Made by a program: the position numbers and the translations under genes. The notes beneath the pieces were generated by a model. The model saw nothing but the letters and a program-made list of their open reading frames with translations. It searched no databases and was not told the origin of the DNA. This document shows positions 34,582 through 42,995 of a stretch of 64,000 bases of DNA, piece by piece (within the stretch, counting starts at the first letter, position 1; every line of letters starts with the position of its first letter). The DNA lies in the NCBI GenBank assembly GCA_023381255.1, contig JAMCTX010000010.1:1-64000 (forward strand), given 5' to 3'. The DNA comes from Nitrososphaerota archaeon (lineage in GTDB: Archaea > Thermoproteota > Nitrososphaeria > Conexivisphaerales > UBA164).

Positions 34582-34982
34582 TTACTTCCACCCAAATAAG
34601 CCTTTAACCTTGCAACGCTCTTAATTTCTCCGCCTTTTACTTTTTTATAAGCATCCCAGTAAAGCTTCTTGCTGATGTTCGGCTTCACCTTTTTTAAGTA
34701 CTTTCTGAGTGCCCTAACCTGCTTTACCCACTTTTCCTTCTTCCCCATTCTCGCACTCTTTTTTCCCTTCCTGGATCCTGGCCCGCTTTTACGTGTCTTA
34801 CTCCTTCGAGTTTGACCCTTTATATAATTCAATTTTATCGTACCTTGAGAAATCAGCGACCTGATTTCTGCCCTTGTAACAGCATCTTCAATATCTTCTA
34901 GCTTTTCAGGGTTAAACCTGACCCTGCCCTTGCCGACGCCAGCTATCCTGGAAACCATTTCCTTTTTATTATTAAGATTCAT
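34578..34982 (-). CDS. rpl19e: Ribosomal protein eL19
   Basis: A 134-aa basic protein, archaeal/eukaryotic-specific (RIAGVGKGRVRFNPEKLEDI, then a Lys/Arg-rich helix with SGPGSRKGKKSARMGKKEKW). SD GAGGT lies nine bases before the ATG. Confidence 0.95.
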   Translation of the reverse strand: MNLNNKKEMVSRIAGVGKGRVRFNPEKLEDIEDAVTRAEIRSLISQGTIKLNYIKGQTRRSKTRKSGPGSRKGKKSARMGKKEKWVKQVRALRKYLKKVKPNISKKLYWDAYKKVKGGEIKSVARLKAYLGGSK

Positions 34983-35325
34983 TTTGCTTTAACCTCGGTG
35001 CGTTTAACAGGCGCAAGCCCATGCGCCTTGCCTCCTTTAAGATATCCAGCCTCTTTTTAAGTCCAACTGTTGCAGCTATCCTGACTGCCTGCTTTTTGGG
35101 GTCGATGCCGGAAAGGTCCTTCACGTTATGAACAAGTATCTCTTGAAGTCCTGATGGATGTAATCCCCTTCCATTTCTGGTTGACCGATATCCTACTTTG
35201 ACAAGCGGAGGCCATCCCTTCATCTGAAGCCTCATCTTGTTATCAATTCCCTTTGGTCTACGCCAGTTAGTTTTTAGCTTTTTGTATCTCCAGCTTTCCT
35301 GCCTAATGAATTTATGCTTTTGCAT
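34972..35325 (-). CDS. rpl32e: Ribosomal protein eL32
   Basis: A 117-aa eL32 with FIRQESWRYKKLKTNWRRP and the VGYRSTRNGRGLHPSG core. ATG 35325 is chosen over ATG 35340, because SD GGTG lies seven bases before it. It overlaps the end of L6 by 14 nt. Confidence 0.94.
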   Translation of the reverse strand: MQKHKFIRQESWRYKKLKTNWRRPKGIDNKMRLQMKGWPPLVKVGYRSTRNGRGLHPSGLQEILVHNVKDLSGIDPKKQAVRIAATVGLKKRLDILKEARRMGLRLLNAPRLKQNES

Positions 35326-35851
35326 ATATAAACACCCCATCTAAAAACACCCTTGGGTCCTTTTCTTTTATTCTTGTAGCGTTTTCAATATTGGCCGCAG
35401 TTTGGCCAACGCCTTCCTTGCATGGCCCCTCGACTATCACATCGTCGCCTTCAATCCTGACCTTAGTATTGCCCACGATATCGGCATATCTTGGAAATTT
35501 TTCACCTATGAAATTATCTATTTTTACCTTATTATCCTTTATATTTATCTGTATTGGGAAGTGGGAATAAACTATCTTTAGACTGTAACTGTAACCACTT
35601 ACTGTGCCGTTTATCAGGTTTTTTACGTGCATTGCTACAGCCCTTGTAACTGCGTAGTTATCGCGCCTTTTGCTTGTGGCGGTTACTGTAACAGCTTTTT
35701 CCTTTACATCTAATCTAACCTTCATTTTACTGAAATCCTTTTGGCATTCCCCTTTTGGCCCTTTTACCTTTAACGTAGAGCCCTGCAAGCTAGCTTTAAC
35801 GCCTGAGGGCACTTCAATGCTTTCGGAATAAAATTTCTGCTCAGTAGACAT
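35312..35851 (-). CDS. rpl6: Ribosomal protein uL6
   Basis: A 179-aa L6 with two repeated domains (SIEVPSGVKASLQGSTLKVK and the C-terminal VEGPCKEGVGQTAANIE). ATG 35851 is preferred: SD GGAGGT lies nine bases upstream. An earlier in-frame ATG at 35872 lies inside S8. Confidence 0.95.
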   Translation of the reverse strand: MSTEQKFYSESIEVPSGVKASLQGSTLKVKGPKGECQKDFSKMKVRLDVKEKAVTVTATSKRRDNYAVTRAVAMHVKNLINGTVSGYSYSLKIVYSHFPIQINIKDNKVKIDNFIGEKFPRYADIVGNTKVRIEGDDVIVEGPCKEGVGQTAANIENATRIKEKDPRVFLDGVFIYAKA

Positions 35852-36233
35852 AACCCAATAACCTCCCTCCAAGCTTCTGATTCATGGCATCATTATGACT
35901 CATGACACCCTTATCAGTGCTCACAAGTATAATGCCCATGCCCACAGCTGGCAAATATCTTCTTTCCCACTGGCCCATTAATTGCCATTTGGTTGAATAC
36001 CTTGGCTTTATAGAACCGCATTTGTTTATTCTTCCCAAAAGCTGCACCTTTAGCTTGGGCATTATTCTATCATCTATAAGCTCAAATTCACCAATATAGC
36101 CGTTTTTTTGCATGACCTTGAGTGTTTCCTGCAAAAGAGTGGATGCTGGCATTACAATGCATTCCTTCCTATTTCTCCTTTCGTTTTCTATTATTGTAGA
36201 AAACAGATTTGATAAAACGTCATTTGCTGGCAT
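35841..36233 (-). CDS. rps8: Ribosomal protein uS8
   Basis: A 130-aa S8 with the 16S-rRNA-binding C-terminus STDKGVMSHNDAM-x-x-LGG and N-terminal NDVLSNLFSTIIENERR. It starts 11 nt after the S14 stop. Confidence 0.95.
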   Translation of the reverse strand: MPANDVLSNLFSTIIENERRNRKECIVMPASTLLQETLKVMQKNGYIGEFELIDDRIMPKLKVQLLGRINKCGSIKPRYSTKWQLMGQWERRYLPAVGMGIILVSTDKGVMSHNDAMNQKLGGRLLGYVY

Positions 36234-36243
36234 ACCATATCAC

Positions 36244-36408
36244 CTAACTGAATTTCTTAAACCCCATGCCCTTTGCAACTTCCCTAAAACACTGCCTACA
36301 TAGCATTAAATTGTATTTCTGTATTACTGGACCATACTGGCCGCACCTGACGCATGCTCTTGAACCTTTGCCATAGTACCTCGGCTTGCTGCTTCTTAAC
36401 TTTGTCAT
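36244..36408 (-). CDS. rps14: Ribosomal protein uS14, zinc type
   Basis: A 54-aa short ORF between L5 and S8. The zinc ribbon is CVRC...CRQC, preceded by [12 protein letters not shown] and followed by the [13 protein letters not shown] end that is typical of archaeal S14. Its ATG overlaps the last base of the L5 stop (TAATG). Position, length and motifs agree with the standard archaeal operon order. Confidence 0.95.
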   Translation of the reverse strand: MTKLRSSKPRYYGKGSRACVRCGQYGPVIQKYNLMLCRQCFREVAKGMGFKKFS

Positions 36409-36923
36409 TATACCAAGTTCACCCCTAATCCCCTATAAAACTCTATAGCCTGTTCCCTTTTTACTTTCTGGCCCTCGCCAACACTAGATCTTGACCTCTT
36501 TCTTTCTTCAACCCTCAAGCCAGGCATCGATAAATTTACCATAACATCCATTCCATATATTCCTATTTCCGGGTCGTATTTAACACCGGGTATGTCTATG
36601 TGCTCACGAATGCCAAAAGCAAGGTTTCCCCGTTCATCTACAGATGACACATTTACAGTGTTGTTCTTGGCTTGAATTACCCTCTGGAGGAGCTGCACCG
36701 CAGGCTCCTTCCTTATGGTGACCATGCAGGCTATCTTCTCTCCCCTGTGTATGCCAAAGTCCCTTAGGGTCTTTTTTGCCTTAAGCTCTTTTGGCTCCTG
36801 CCCGCTTAGATCCCTTAGAACTGACTTCGCCCTTTCGAGCCTTTCGCCAGCCTGACCCACGGCAATATGGAGAATGAGCTTGTTTATTCTAATTTTTTTC
36901 ATTGTATTTTCCTGGCTCATCAT
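36408..36923 (-). CDS. rpl5: Ribosomal protein uL5
   Basis: A 171-aa L5 that contacts 5S rRNA ([41 protein letters not shown]). The start is backed by SD GGTGA six bases before ATG 36923. Confidence 0.95.
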   Translation of the reverse strand: MMSQENTMKKIRINKLILHIAVGQAGERLERAKSVLRDLSGQEPKELKAKKTLRDFGIHRGEKIACMVTIRKEPAVQLLQRVIQAKNNTVNVSSVDERGNLAFGIREHIDIPGVKYDPEIGIYGMDVMVNLSMPGLRVEERKRSRSSVGEGQKVKREQAIEFYRGLGVNLV

Positions 36924-37654
36924 GGCAATTCACCGCTTGAAACCTTTATTGCAGGCCTTTCCTTTCCAATAACCATTACATAATCTGTGGGCACGGTAAC
37001 TGCTTTATTTGAAACAGAAAGCCTTACCATGCCTTTCCTTGTCAGGGTGCTAGGAAGCAGTTCAACAATCTTTCCAACCACTCCTACCCTGCGACCCTTA
37101 AATATTAATGCATAATTTTCCTTTGCAAGGGGGAAAGACTCCGCTATTTTTCCTTCAACATTGGATATCAATAATGAATCTCCAGGCCAGTAATCAGCAG
37201 TCTCCGAGATGAAGTTTGAACCGTCATGGCAGGTATACTGGTATTTTCCGCTTCCTACAGAAACCTTTCTGATAATTCTGCCTATCCTGAACTCGCTCTC
37301 AGCCTTGTCAATGTTAACGGGATAAAGGGTCTTTCCATTAACCGGCAGCAGCCTATAATATGCTTCAGACCCCCTTATGTTGATGACATCCATTAAACCA
37401 AGTGGAGTCTGGTATTTTTTGACGGGTTTCCCGTTGATGAGCAACGATCCAGTGCTCATTGTTTTCTTGATCTCCTGCAGGTTTTTGCCCAGCTTTAATA
37501 TATCCCTGAGCAAAGTAATTGGATCTAACGCGTACTCCTTGCCATGACCCCCTGCCCTCAGGTTTGTGGAAAAGGTGTACTTCTTCCTGGACACACCATA
37601 AAATGATGGGAGAACCTCCCTTTTCCTTGACTTTGAACCGCCTAATTTAGCCAC
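36920..37654 (-). CDS. rps4e: Ribosomal protein eS4
   Basis: A 244-aa eS4 with an S4-like RNA-binding domain (MSTGSLLINGKPVKKYQTPLG) and a KOW-type C-terminus. GTG 37654 is proposed: SD GAGGTG lies seven bases upstream and the product begins AKLGGSKSRKR. Longer starts at ATG 37660 and 37696 would overlap L24 more and lack SD spacing. Confidence 0.92.
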   Translation of the reverse strand: MAKLGGSKSRKREVLPSFYGVSRKKYTFSTNLRAGGHGKEYALDPITLLRDILKLGKNLQEIKKTMSTGSLLINGKPVKKYQTPLGLMDVINIRGSEAYYRLLPVNGKTLYPVNIDKAESEFRIGRIIRKVSVGSGKYQYTCHDGSNFISETADYWPGDSLLISNVEGKIAESFPLAKENYALIFKGRRVGVVGKIVELLPSTLTRKGMVRLSVSNKAVTVPTDYVMVIGKERPAIKVSSGELP

Positions 37655-37988
37655 TTGCATCCACCTCTTTAAAACGATTTTTATCGCTTGTGTCAAATTG
37701 CGTTATCATCACATTTGATGAGTGGACTTTTACAGGAACTTCCTGCCCGTTTATTTTCTTCCTCGAAAGGCCCTCGACACCTATCTTGGCCTGCTTCCCA
37801 AATATTTTTGTCACCTTCCCCTGTACGCCACTGAAATCACCCCTCATTACTTTTACCATGTCCCCAGTCCTAACTCTTGCAGTACTGATTCCGTACTTTT
37901 TTTTCAGTTCATCTGAAATCATTGAACGCATCTGTTTATTCCTCTCCGACCAATCCATTTTTTTAACAATATTTTTCAATTTCATCAT
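37647..37988 (-). CDS. rpl24: Ribosomal protein uL24
   Basis: A 113-aa L24 with the KOW motif GDMVKVMRGDFSGVQGKV, an assembly-initiating protein of the large subunit. SD GTGAG precedes the ATG by seven bases. Confidence 0.94.
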   Translation of the reverse strand: MMKLKNIVKKMDWSERNKQMRSMISDELKKKYGISTARVRTGDMVKVMRGDFSGVQGKVTKIFGKQAKIGVEGLSRKKINGQEVPVKVHSSNVMITQFDTSDKNRFKEVDASG

Positions 37989-37996
37989 TTATCAAC

Positions 37997-38434
37997 TCAC
38001 ACAATCATGGAAGCTAGGTTTGCTATCCTGGGCCACTTTTCGGCGGCTTCCGAGGCCACTGGCCCCCTTATCTCTGTTCCTTTAAGATCACCTTCAGGAG
38101 TGATAAGAACAGCAGCATTGTCCTCAAATGATACGCGATCACCAGATATGCGCCTCATGGGATATCTCTGCCTTACAATTATTGCATGGAAAAGCTGCTT
38201 TCTGACCTCTGGGGTGCCTACCCTAACTACCACAACAACTTCATCTCCAATAGCGGCTGATGGAACACGCTTTAACCTTCCCTTATATCTGATAACCTGC
38301 ACAACCTTAAGCTTTTTAGCCCCTGTGTTGTCTGCACAGTTGATCATGGCTGTGACTGGAATGCATTTTGTAATATGTGGTTTATATTCTTCAACGCCTT
38401 TTGCAGAAACTGCCCTTGTCTTTTCCCCTGGCAT
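37997..38434 (-). CDS. rpl14: Ribosomal protein uL14
   Basis: A 145-aa L14 with the five-stranded barrel signature INCADNTGAKKLKVVQV and GDEVVVVVRVG, ending in the conserved PVASEAAEKWPRIANLAS. The N-terminal extension is modest. Confidence 0.96.
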   Translation of the reverse strand: MPGEKTRAVSAKGVEEYKPHITKCIPVTAMINCADNTGAKKLKVVQVIRYKGRLKRVPSAAIGDEVVVVVRVGTPEVRKQLFHAIIVRQRYPMRRISGDRVSFEDNAAVLITPEGDLKGTEIRGPVASEAAEKWPRIANLASMIV

Positions 38435-38435
38435 T

Positions 38436-38762
38436 CTACACAGTCACCTTACCCAGCATTATATGCGATAGGTTCTTTCCAAGAGGCCTGCATTCAGCTA
38501 TTGCAACCAAATCGCCTACACTTACAGTGACGCATGAAGGTACACGGGCGTGAATCGTGCTGCCCCTCCTTTCAAATCGAGTAAACTTTGAATTATAGGC
38601 AGGATACTCTACCCCTATTACTGCTGCCTTTTTCATCCTCAAACTTTGCACCCTTCCCACAATCACCTTTCCCCTGACTTTCAGGTGACCGTGATATGGG
38701 CAATATGGGTCAGAACATGAGCCTGAAGGTTGGGCCACCTTGATTCCCAAGCTGCTTATCAT
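38436..38762 (-). CDS. rps17: Ribosomal protein uS17
   Basis: A 108-aa archaeal S17 with an N-terminal CSDPYCPYHG segment and OB fold. ATG 38762 shares a base with the rnp1 stop (TAATG) and has SD GAGGT ten bases upstream, so it is preferred over ATG 38783. Confidence 0.94.
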   Translation of the reverse strand: MISSLGIKVAQPSGSCSDPYCPYHGHLKVRGKVIVGRVQSLRMKKAAVIGVEYPAYNSKFTRFERRGSTIHARVPSCVTVSVGDLVAIAECRPLGKNLSHIMLGKVTV

Positions 38763-38962
38763 TATGGATCTAACCTCTCCCATGCCCTTTTAGCAATGCT
38801 GCTGCCGTTGTATAGCCTTCCATTAACCTCAAATAAATTGCCAGCCTTTGGAACAATGCTGATATGACCAGAATTGATCCAGAACGTGTTTTTGGTTTCA
38901 TATACTAGCATGCCTTCCACATCAGTGTTTTTAACCTTTATTGAATCCCCAAGTTTTATCAC
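38762..38962 (-). CDS. rnp1: RNase P protein component 1 (Rpp29/Pop4)
   Basis: A 66-aa Sm-like barrel (MIKLGDSIKVKNTDVEGMLV, TKNTFWINSG) at the invariant position between L29 and S17. It helps the RNA subunit cut the 5' leader of pre-tRNA. It is shorter than most archaeal Rpp29 (90 aa or more), lacking the helical ends. Confidence 0.88.
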   Translation of the reverse strand: MIKLGDSIKVKNTDVEGMLVYETKNTFWINSGHISIVPKAGNLFEVNGRLYNGSSIAKRAWERLDP

Positions 38963-39156
38963 GATTTAATTCCCCTCTTTTTCATTTCAGTTAAAACGCG
39001 CGCCATGTTGCGCCTGACGCTCTTTATTGACCCGGATTCCTTTGCCAGCATTCTGGTTACCCTCAGGTTCCTGAGCCTAAGTGATTCTTTCCTGAGCTCA
39101 TCCAAGTTCTTTTTAAGGTCTTCGTCACTCAGTTTTGTTACCTTTATCGCTTTCAA
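38959..39156 (-). CDS. rpl29: Ribosomal protein uL29
   Basis: A 65-aa two-helix protein (KLSDEDLKKNLDELRKESLRL, IKSVRRNMARVLTEM) at the exit-tunnel docking site for SRP. TTG 39156 is chosen because SD GGAGGGTGA lies five bases before it; GTG 39165 is inside that SD. Confidence 0.92.
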   Translation of the reverse strand: MKAIKVTKLSDEDLKKNLDELRKESLRLRNLRVTRMLAKESGSIKSVRRNMARVLTEMKKRGIKS

Positions 39157-39751
39157 TTTTTTCACCCTCCTTTTTTATGCGGAATTCCGGCTGATATTTG
39201 TATGCTATAGTAACCTTTACCCCGTACAACCCCATTTTCATCAATATGTGTTCTACAGCGGTCCTCGTATAAAATTCGCGAGGGAACCCACTTTTTGGAA
39301 GCACCCCCTCAGTAAATTTCTGGAATGCCGCCCTTTCACTCCTTATCTTTCCCTGGAGCTTGACCTCTATGCCAATGGCACCCGCGTTCATCGCCTCATT
39401 CATTACACCTGTCACAGCCCTTCTAAAAGCAACACCCTTTTGTAGCGCATTGGACAGCCTCATGGCTATAGCCTTTGGATCAATAGCAGGATTCTGAATT
39501 TCCATAGCATTGACGGTGATATCCTTTAAAGAAATTTCCTTTGATATGTCTTCCATAAGGGATCTGATGCTTGATCCATGGGGTCCAATTACCAGCCCGG
39601 GCCTCAACGCGAGCACGTTAAGCCTGGTCCCAAGGGGTGTTTTTTCAATTGTCATATCTATAAATCCTGCCTGCTTGAGGTTAGCGTCTAGGTACTCCTT
39701 TAGCATCACGTTGCGCCTGGCCTCAGCAAGAAGTGGATAATAGTTTGTCAT
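39125..39751 (-). CDS. rps3: Ribosomal protein uS3
   Basis: A 208-aa S3 with an N-terminal KH domain (LRPGLVIGPHGSSIRSLMEDI) and the C-terminal domain (GAIGIEVKLQGKIRSERAAF). It overlaps L22 by four bases and L29 by 32. Confidence 0.95.
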   Translation of the reverse strand: MTNYYPLLAEARRNVMLKEYLDANLKQAGFIDMTIEKTPLGTRLNVLALRPGLVIGPHGSSIRSLMEDISKEISLKDITVNAMEIQNPAIDPKAIAMRLSNALQKGVAFRRAVTGVMNEAMNAGAIGIEVKLQGKIRSERAAFQKFTEGVLPKSGFPREFYTRTAVEHILMKMGLYGVKVTIAYKYQPEFRIKKEGEKIESDKGNKTE

Positions 39752-40206
39752 ACTGCCCTCGCCACAATTTCCATATGAACAAGAACCTTGTTTCTGGGAG
39801 ACGATCTTCCAAATGCCCGGGGAATATTTCTCTTTAACTTTCTTCCAGGATAAGCTGCCACATGAACCAAGACCATGCTCGAAGGGTCAAGGCCCTTATA
39901 GTCGGCTACTGATTCAACGTTGTCCAGTAATTTTAAAAATAGTTTTGCTGCCTTAACTGGATGCTTCCCGGTTCTAAATCCTTCCACCCCGTGATGGGCC
40001 ATCTTCAGGTTATACCTCCTGAACGGAACCAGTCTCTTCATTGATACAACTTCCTGAAGTGCCAGCCTAGCTCTGTCAATTGTCATGCCCTTCAGATAAA
40101 CAGCCAGTTCCCTGGCATCCTTGGGGCTTACATCTACCTCTCTCAGGCTTCCCCTTGCATCTGAAGCCTCTGTGTAATCTTCAAACGAATACCCAAATTC
40201 TGACAT
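39748..40206 (-). CDS. rpl22: Ribosomal protein uL22
   Basis: A 152-aa L22 lining the peptide exit tunnel (DARELAVYLKGMTIDRARLALQEV, the tunnel loop and PRAFGRSSPRNKVLVH). It is the first gene of this ribosomal transcript. Usually S19, L2, L23, L4 and L3 precede it; here the upstream gene is an EcfT protein, so the S10-type half of the operon is elsewhere. Confidence 0.95.
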   Translation of the reverse strand: MSEFGYSFEDYTEASDARGSLREVDVSPKDARELAVYLKGMTIDRARLALQEVVSMKRLVPFRRYNLKMAHHGVEGFRTGKHPVKAAKLFLKLLDNVESVADYKGLDPSSMVLVHVAAYPGRKLKRNIPRAFGRSSPRNKVLVHMEIVARAV

Positions 40207-40231
40207 TACCTTCTCTAATCTCTAATTAGTT

Positions 40232-40247
40232 ACTTTAAAAACTTTCC
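40232..40247 (-). promoter_or_regulatory. Promoter of the L22-to-DUF106 operon
   Basis: Minus-strand GGAAAGTTTTTAAAGT, with BRE-like purines followed by TTTTTAAA, is centred about 32 nt before the L22 ATG. It supports independent transcription of the operon from L22 onward. Confidence 0.5.
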
Positions 40248-40265
40248 TTGAAAGCCATGAAACTT

Positions 40266-41234
40266 TTATGGATTATAAGCCAGCGGCCCAAACCCTGCCC
40301 CTGAAAGGTATATGCCTATTGCAAAAACGGCAAGTATTATTATTATAGCTATTATATCAGATTTTTTTATGGTTGGTTCATTATAGTATGTTCTTTTGGG
40401 CATAGCCCTGAATCCACGTATATCTGCAGAAATTGCGATGTTCTGAGCTCCTTTTAGAGTCCATATAACGATAGAAGCTATTATCAGGATTACTATTTTC
40501 ATCTGCTCGAAAAACCTCCTGATCATTGCGTCAATTTTTAATCCAGCGCTACCTGTAAAATCAAATCCTCGGGCTCTTGCGGCATCAGTTATGGTTATTG
40601 TTGATTCAAGTATTTTTGGTATTGACGTTATGCCGACAATCAACCCAAATCCTATTTCAACTGGAATTTTCGATTTTTCCAGTGAAACAAGAATGTCAGA
40701 AGGAGAACTTGTGAAGACCAGAAGGAATCCTGAAGCTATTCCGGTTGAGGCCCTGAACGCAATCTGCAAGCCATAAAATATACCCTGAGTAGAAAACCCG
40801 TAGGCACCTATTGACTGAAATGCGGTTGGAAAGAGAATCAGAAACGTGTCCCTGCCAAACAGAAGGGCAAGCGTCTCAGGCGGCGTAAACATCCCTTCAG
40901 TCCATGCCGTGCCTATAAACGTTGCAAGGGTAAGCGGTAACACAATCCTGTACTTTGATACCGGATCTGTGGTCCATATATACATCAGCAGCAAGACGAC
41001 TAGAAAAATCAAAGATATGTACCATATGGTTATTGCGCCTATGGTTGTCAAAACCACTGCAAGAAGAATTTTTGTCCTTGGGTCTATTTTGTACAGAAAT
41101 GACTTCCCAGAGACAAACTGAAAGAGTGACATATAACCTCTGAATCCAATTATTTTCCATATCAGATAAATAGTTAGAGCTGGCCCAAGCGTTATAAGGA
41201 CTAATGCCATTACCCAGGCTTCAACAACTTCCAT
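40266..41234 (-). CDS. Energy-coupling-factor transmembrane protein EcfT (CbiQ-like)
   Basis: A 322-aa membrane protein with the two EcfT coupling-helix motifs: ARARGFDF near residue 222 and the more relaxed ADIRGF near residue 275. In ECF transporters EcfT joins the substrate-binding S component to two ATPases. No EcfA ATPase or S component is in the window. The lone gene may use ATPases encoded elsewhere. It starts 45 nt after the stop of the Cys/Met PLP enzyme on the same strand. Confidence 0.75.
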   Translation of the reverse strand: MEVVEAWVMALVLITLGPALTIYLIWKIIGFRGYMSLFQFVSGKSFLYKIDPRTKILLAVVLTTIGAITIWYISLIFLVVLLLMYIWTTDPVSKYRIVLPLTLATFIGTAWTEGMFTPPETLALLFGRDTFLILFPTAFQSIGAYGFSTQGIFYGLQIAFRASTGIASGFLLVFTSSPSDILVSLEKSKIPVEIGFGLIVGITSIPKILESTITITDAARARGFDFTGSAGLKIDAMIRRFFEQMKIVILIIASIVIWTLKGAQNIAISADIRGFRAMPKRTYYNEPTIKKSDIIAIIIILAVFAIGIYLSGAGFGPLAYNP

Positions 41235-41278
41235 GACGTTTAATACTATAACAACTATGACGATATAAACTTTTATAT

Positions 41279-42424
41279 TCAGATTTTTGAAAATGCGTTT
41301 TCCAGATCAGATATTATGTCTTCTGCATCTTCAAGGCCCACTGAGAGTCTGAGCAGGGAATCCGTGATGCCCAGCTTTTCCCTATCCATTTTATTTATGG
41401 AAGACGACGCTGAAAGGACCGGATAGGTCATTATGCTTTCAGTGCCACCGAGACTAGGAGAAGGCTTTATCAGGCTAAGTGATTTTAAAACTCTTATTGA
41501 TTCATCCCTGCCCCCTTTGATCCTGAAGCTTACAACTCCGCCAAACCCTCTGAACATCCGCTTTGCGATGTTATGATAGCTGTTATTTTCCAGACCAGGA
41601 TACATAACATCGGTAACCTTGCTGCTGGAAGCAAGGTACTTTGCGACTTTTAATGCATTTTCCTGATGCCTTTCCATCCGTACACCAAGCGTTTTTACGC
41701 CCCTCAATGCCAGATAGGCGCTGAAAGGGTTAAGTATGGTGCCAAGCATTCTCCTCCATTCCCAGATATCTAGCATGTTTTTCCTGCTTCCGGAAACCGA
41801 TCCCCCAATGATGTCATTATGCCCAGAAATGTATTTTGTTAGACTTTCAAGTGACAGGTCTGCCCCATTTTTGATTGGCTTGAAGTTGTATGGACTAAGG
41901 AACGTATTATCAACAATTAGCTTTATGCCTGATTTTCTTGTTCTTTCAGAAACCTGCTTTATGTCAATTACTTTTAGTGTCGGGTTTGTCATGACTTCAA
42001 TAAAAACAATTGCTGTTTCAGAATCTATTTTAGACACAATATCATCAGCTGACGGGTATGCCTTCTTGGTGTGCACGCCAAATTTTGCCAGGTCTTCGGC
42101 CAGCTTTATGGAAGTTCCATAAGCTTCAGAAGTTATTACAATGTTATCCCCGGCCTTGAGATAATGCAGGTAAACGGATGATATGCCTGCCATGCCACTA
42201 TTAAAGCAGAGTGAATCCTCTGAACCTTCAAGCTTACTGATAACCTTCTCCAGTGCCATTACTGTGGGGTTTTCTTCCCTGGAATATTTCAAGTCAACCC
42301 CCCTTTCACTCTTCTTTGCTGGACCGCGCTGTTCAAACATGGAAGAAAGGAAGATTGGAGGAATAAATGCACCTGTAGCTTCGTCGAAGTATTCGTGACC
42401 GTGAATCGAATCTGTATTATCCAA
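41279..42424 (-). CDS. Cys/Met metabolism PLP enzyme (cystathionine gamma-synthase/lyase family)
   Basis: A 381-aa fold-type I PLP enzyme: N-terminal FIPPIFLSSMFEQR, YSREENPTVMALE, aspartate in VDNTFLSPYNF, and the PLP lysine in SLTKYISGHNDIIGG. These mark gamma-synthase, gamma-lyase or methionine gamma-lyase types, which are not separable by eye. The start is TTG 42424: a TATA box lies 29 nt upstream, and the in-frame ATG at 42475 lies upstream of that box. Confidence 0.88.
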   Translation of the reverse strand: MDNTDSIHGHEYFDEATGAFIPPIFLSSMFEQRGPAKKSERGVDLKYSREENPTVMALEKVISKLEGSEDSLCFNSGMAGISSVYLHYLKAGDNIVITSEAYGTSIKLAEDLAKFGVHTKKAYPSADDIVSKIDSETAIVFIEVMTNPTLKVIDIKQVSERTRKSGIKLIVDNTFLSPYNFKPIKNGADLSLESLTKYISGHNDIIGGSVSGSRKNMLDIWEWRRMLGTILNPFSAYLALRGVKTLGVRMERHQENALKVAKYLASSSKVTDVMYPGLENNSYHNIAKRMFRGFGGVVSFRIKGGRDESIRVLKSLSLIKPSPSLGGTESIMTYPVLSASSSINKMDREKLGITDSLLRLSVGLEDAEDIISDLENAFSKI

Positions 42425-42444
42425 CTTTAATCCTATTCCATATA

Positions 42445-42457
42445 GAAATATAAAAAC
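42445..42457 (-). promoter_or_regulatory. TATA box setting the start of the Cys/Met PLP enzyme
   Basis: Minus-strand TTTTTATATTTCT is centred about 27-29 nt before TTG 42424. The ATG at 42475 is upstream of the predicted transcript, which decides the start. Confidence 0.6.
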
Positions 42458-42488
42458 CCTTTTGAAAATTCCCAACAGGAATTATTGA

Positions 42489-42995
42489 TTACTTGCCCAA
42501 AAACAGTTTAAGCTGCTGCTGGCAGTTGCTGCAAAGCATCGGGTATTTTTCATCAACCTGTTTTAGCTCTGAAGCATAGCTCATTATGCATCCACTGTCG
42601 CTGCAGTGCCCAAGTCCCAGAAAATGGCCAAATAGGTGGGCAGCTTCTTTCATTATCCTTTCCCTTGCCAGCTTTCCATCAGAAGCAAGCCTGCGCTCAG
42701 AAAGCACTGCAATTCTGAGTTTGGGATCTGCTATGCCAAATATCCTAGTTCCTTTTTCGTCCTTGATATCATCATCCGTAATATATATCGAATAGTATGT
42801 TTCGTGGTTCTTTTTTTCACTGGAAAGTATTTTCAAAATTCCCTCTACACTTAACCCCTTTTCTACAGTAACCTGGGCTATTGGGTCTGTTATGATGTTC
42901 AGCCCATAAATTGCGGCTGCTGCTCGATAGCTTTCAACGTATGTTGTATAGTATCCGTTGATGCCCATCAATCCAATATTTAGTTTATTGTTCAT
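42489..42995 (-). CDS. Archaemetzincin with a substituted catalytic glutamate
   Basis: A 168-aa archaemetzincin-like protein. The family motif is HExxHxxGxxHCx4CxMx17Cx2C; here it reads H120-L-F-G-H124-F-L-G-L-G-H130-C131-x4-C136-I-M138-x16-C155-x2-C158. The three zinc His, the four structural Cys and the Met-turn are kept, but the general-base Glu is Leu121 (codon CTA at 42633-42635). It probably binds zinc without normal peptidase activity. The start overlaps the beta-CASP stop by four bases (ATGA), so the two genes are coupled. Confidence 0.85.
   Translation of the reverse strand: MNNKLNIGLMGINGYYTTYVESYRAAAAIYGLNIITDPIAQVTVEKGLSVEGILKILSSEKKNHETYYSIYITDDDIKDEKGTRIFGIADPKLRIAVLSERRLASDGKLARERIMKEAAHLFGHFLGLGHCSDSGCIMSYASELKQVDEKYPMLCSNCQQQLKLFLGK

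Noticed and set aside
38007-38471. 154-codon plus-strand frame opposite ribosomal protein L14
   Set aside because: L14 is unmistakable on the minus strand; the opposite frame is a by-product of its codon use.
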